Assembly: GCF_900009265.2 (NCBI RefSeq) | Contig: NZ_LR735026.1 | Span: forward strand, 45,508-109,507 | Length of the DNA stretch: 64,000 nt | Direction: 5' to 3' | From: Planktothrix paucivesiculata PCC 9631 | GTDB taxonomy: Bacteria > Cyanobacteriota > Cyanobacteriia > Cyanobacteriales > Microcoleaceae | In this document: one piece after another, positions 63,838 to 64,000 of the stretch | How the letters are laid out: each line of letters starts with the position of its first letter | How positions within the stretch are numbered: the stretch's first letter is position 1 | The notes under the pieces: model-generated | Told to the model about the DNA's origin: nothing | Database searches by the model: none | What the model saw: the letters and a program-made list of their open reading frames with translations, nothing else | Position numbers and translations under genes: made by a program

Positions 63838-64000
63838 CAATAGGGAATGGGTAATGGGTAATGGGTGATGGGTAATGGGTAATGGGTAATGGGTAATTAC
63901 GAATTACGAATTACGAATGGCAAAAGTTTACCTCCCCTGCTCCCCCTGCTCCCCCTGCTCCCCCTGCCTCCCCTGCTCCCCCTGCTCCCCCTGCCTCCTC
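63838..64000. repeat. GGGTAAT, AATTACG and CCCCCTGCT tandem repeats
   Basis: Three low-complexity series follow one another: GGTAATGG units (63848-63894), AATTACG units (63894-63920) and CTCCCCCTGCTCC units (63934-64000). They match the repeat types elsewhere in the window and reach the window end. Confidence 0.8.

Noticed and set aside
63838..64000. Coding frames through the CCCCCTGCT repeats
   Set aside because: Tandem low-complexity DNA gives open frames without stops; there is no start, ribosome site or family pattern.

Overview
The window is chromosomal DNA from a filamentous, gas-vesicle-forming cyanobacterium, most like Planktothrix/Oscillatoriales. The sequence basis is: many HIP1 octamers (GCGATCGC), phosphoribulokinase, a gas-vesicle operon, a secreted RTX-type protein, orthocaspase and CHAT proteins, short tandem repeats of the GTAATTC type, and the usual cyanobacterial rpmH-rnpA-PH-yidC-jag-DUF177 block. 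The genus is inferred from this gene mix and is not proven.

Layout. 1-5.9 kb: the start of a Ser/Thr kinase (leaving the window), gvpK-gvpF/L-gvpG with a convergent gvpV-like gene, a membrane HTH protein, a Tat-leader orthocaspase, an orphan antitoxin and a Doc-type toxin-antitoxin pair. 5.9-11.8 kb: one TPR-CHAT gene broken by two identical ISAs1-type elements in opposite orientation. Each element has its own target duplication, and removing both in silico restores a single 1015-aa frame. 11.9-17.4 kb: glycolytic gap1 and pfkA (divergent), a cyclic-nucleotide-binding protein, thrB with its stop codon inside the terminal repeat of an IS5-type element, and an IS701-type remnant. 17.4-23.9 kb: a frameshifted TPR protein, a glycosyltransferase, a sulfotransferase/coiled-coil protein and a WecA/MraY-type transferase, which look like a surface-glycan group. 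23.9-37.1 kb: an FHA-GAF adenylate cyclase, recF, a CPA2 antiporter, a histidine kinase, a phospholipase-D/helix-hairpin-helix lipoprotein, and a 1762-aa kinase-AAA-GAF-cyclase signalling protein. 37.4-45 kb: a small RelE-like hypothetical, a cysteine desulfurase, a DUF1995 protein, a PPP phosphatase, an alpha/beta hydrolase, and the fatty-acid/phospholipid genes plsX-fabH-fabD. 45-51 kb: a third ISAs1-type element, hicB with a frameshifted hicA, a PBP4-type carboxypeptidase, a Uma2 endonuclease and prk. 51-59.6 kb: a RloA/RloB-type defence pair, the pntA1-pntA2-pntB transhydrogenase operon, a DUF29 protein, an exported hypothetical, an RTX protein, a vWA fragment, an effector-associated-domain protein and an orphan antitoxin. 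59.8-64 kb: a DUF2808 protein and the rpmH-to-DUF177 block, ending in low-complexity repeats.

Functional themes. Central metabolism and housekeeping genes (gap1, pfkA, thrB, prk, pnt, fab, recF, rpmH block) alternate with accessory stretches rich in conflict and regulated-death genes: orthocaspase, CHAT, Doc, HicAB, several orphan antitoxins, RloAB and an effector-associated domain. Two class III cyclases and one cNMP-binding protein suggest cAMP signalling. The most informative structure is the doubly IS-interrupted CHAT-TPR gene. The best candidate active accessory system is the RloA/RloB pair. I found no tRNA, rRNA or CRISPR array.
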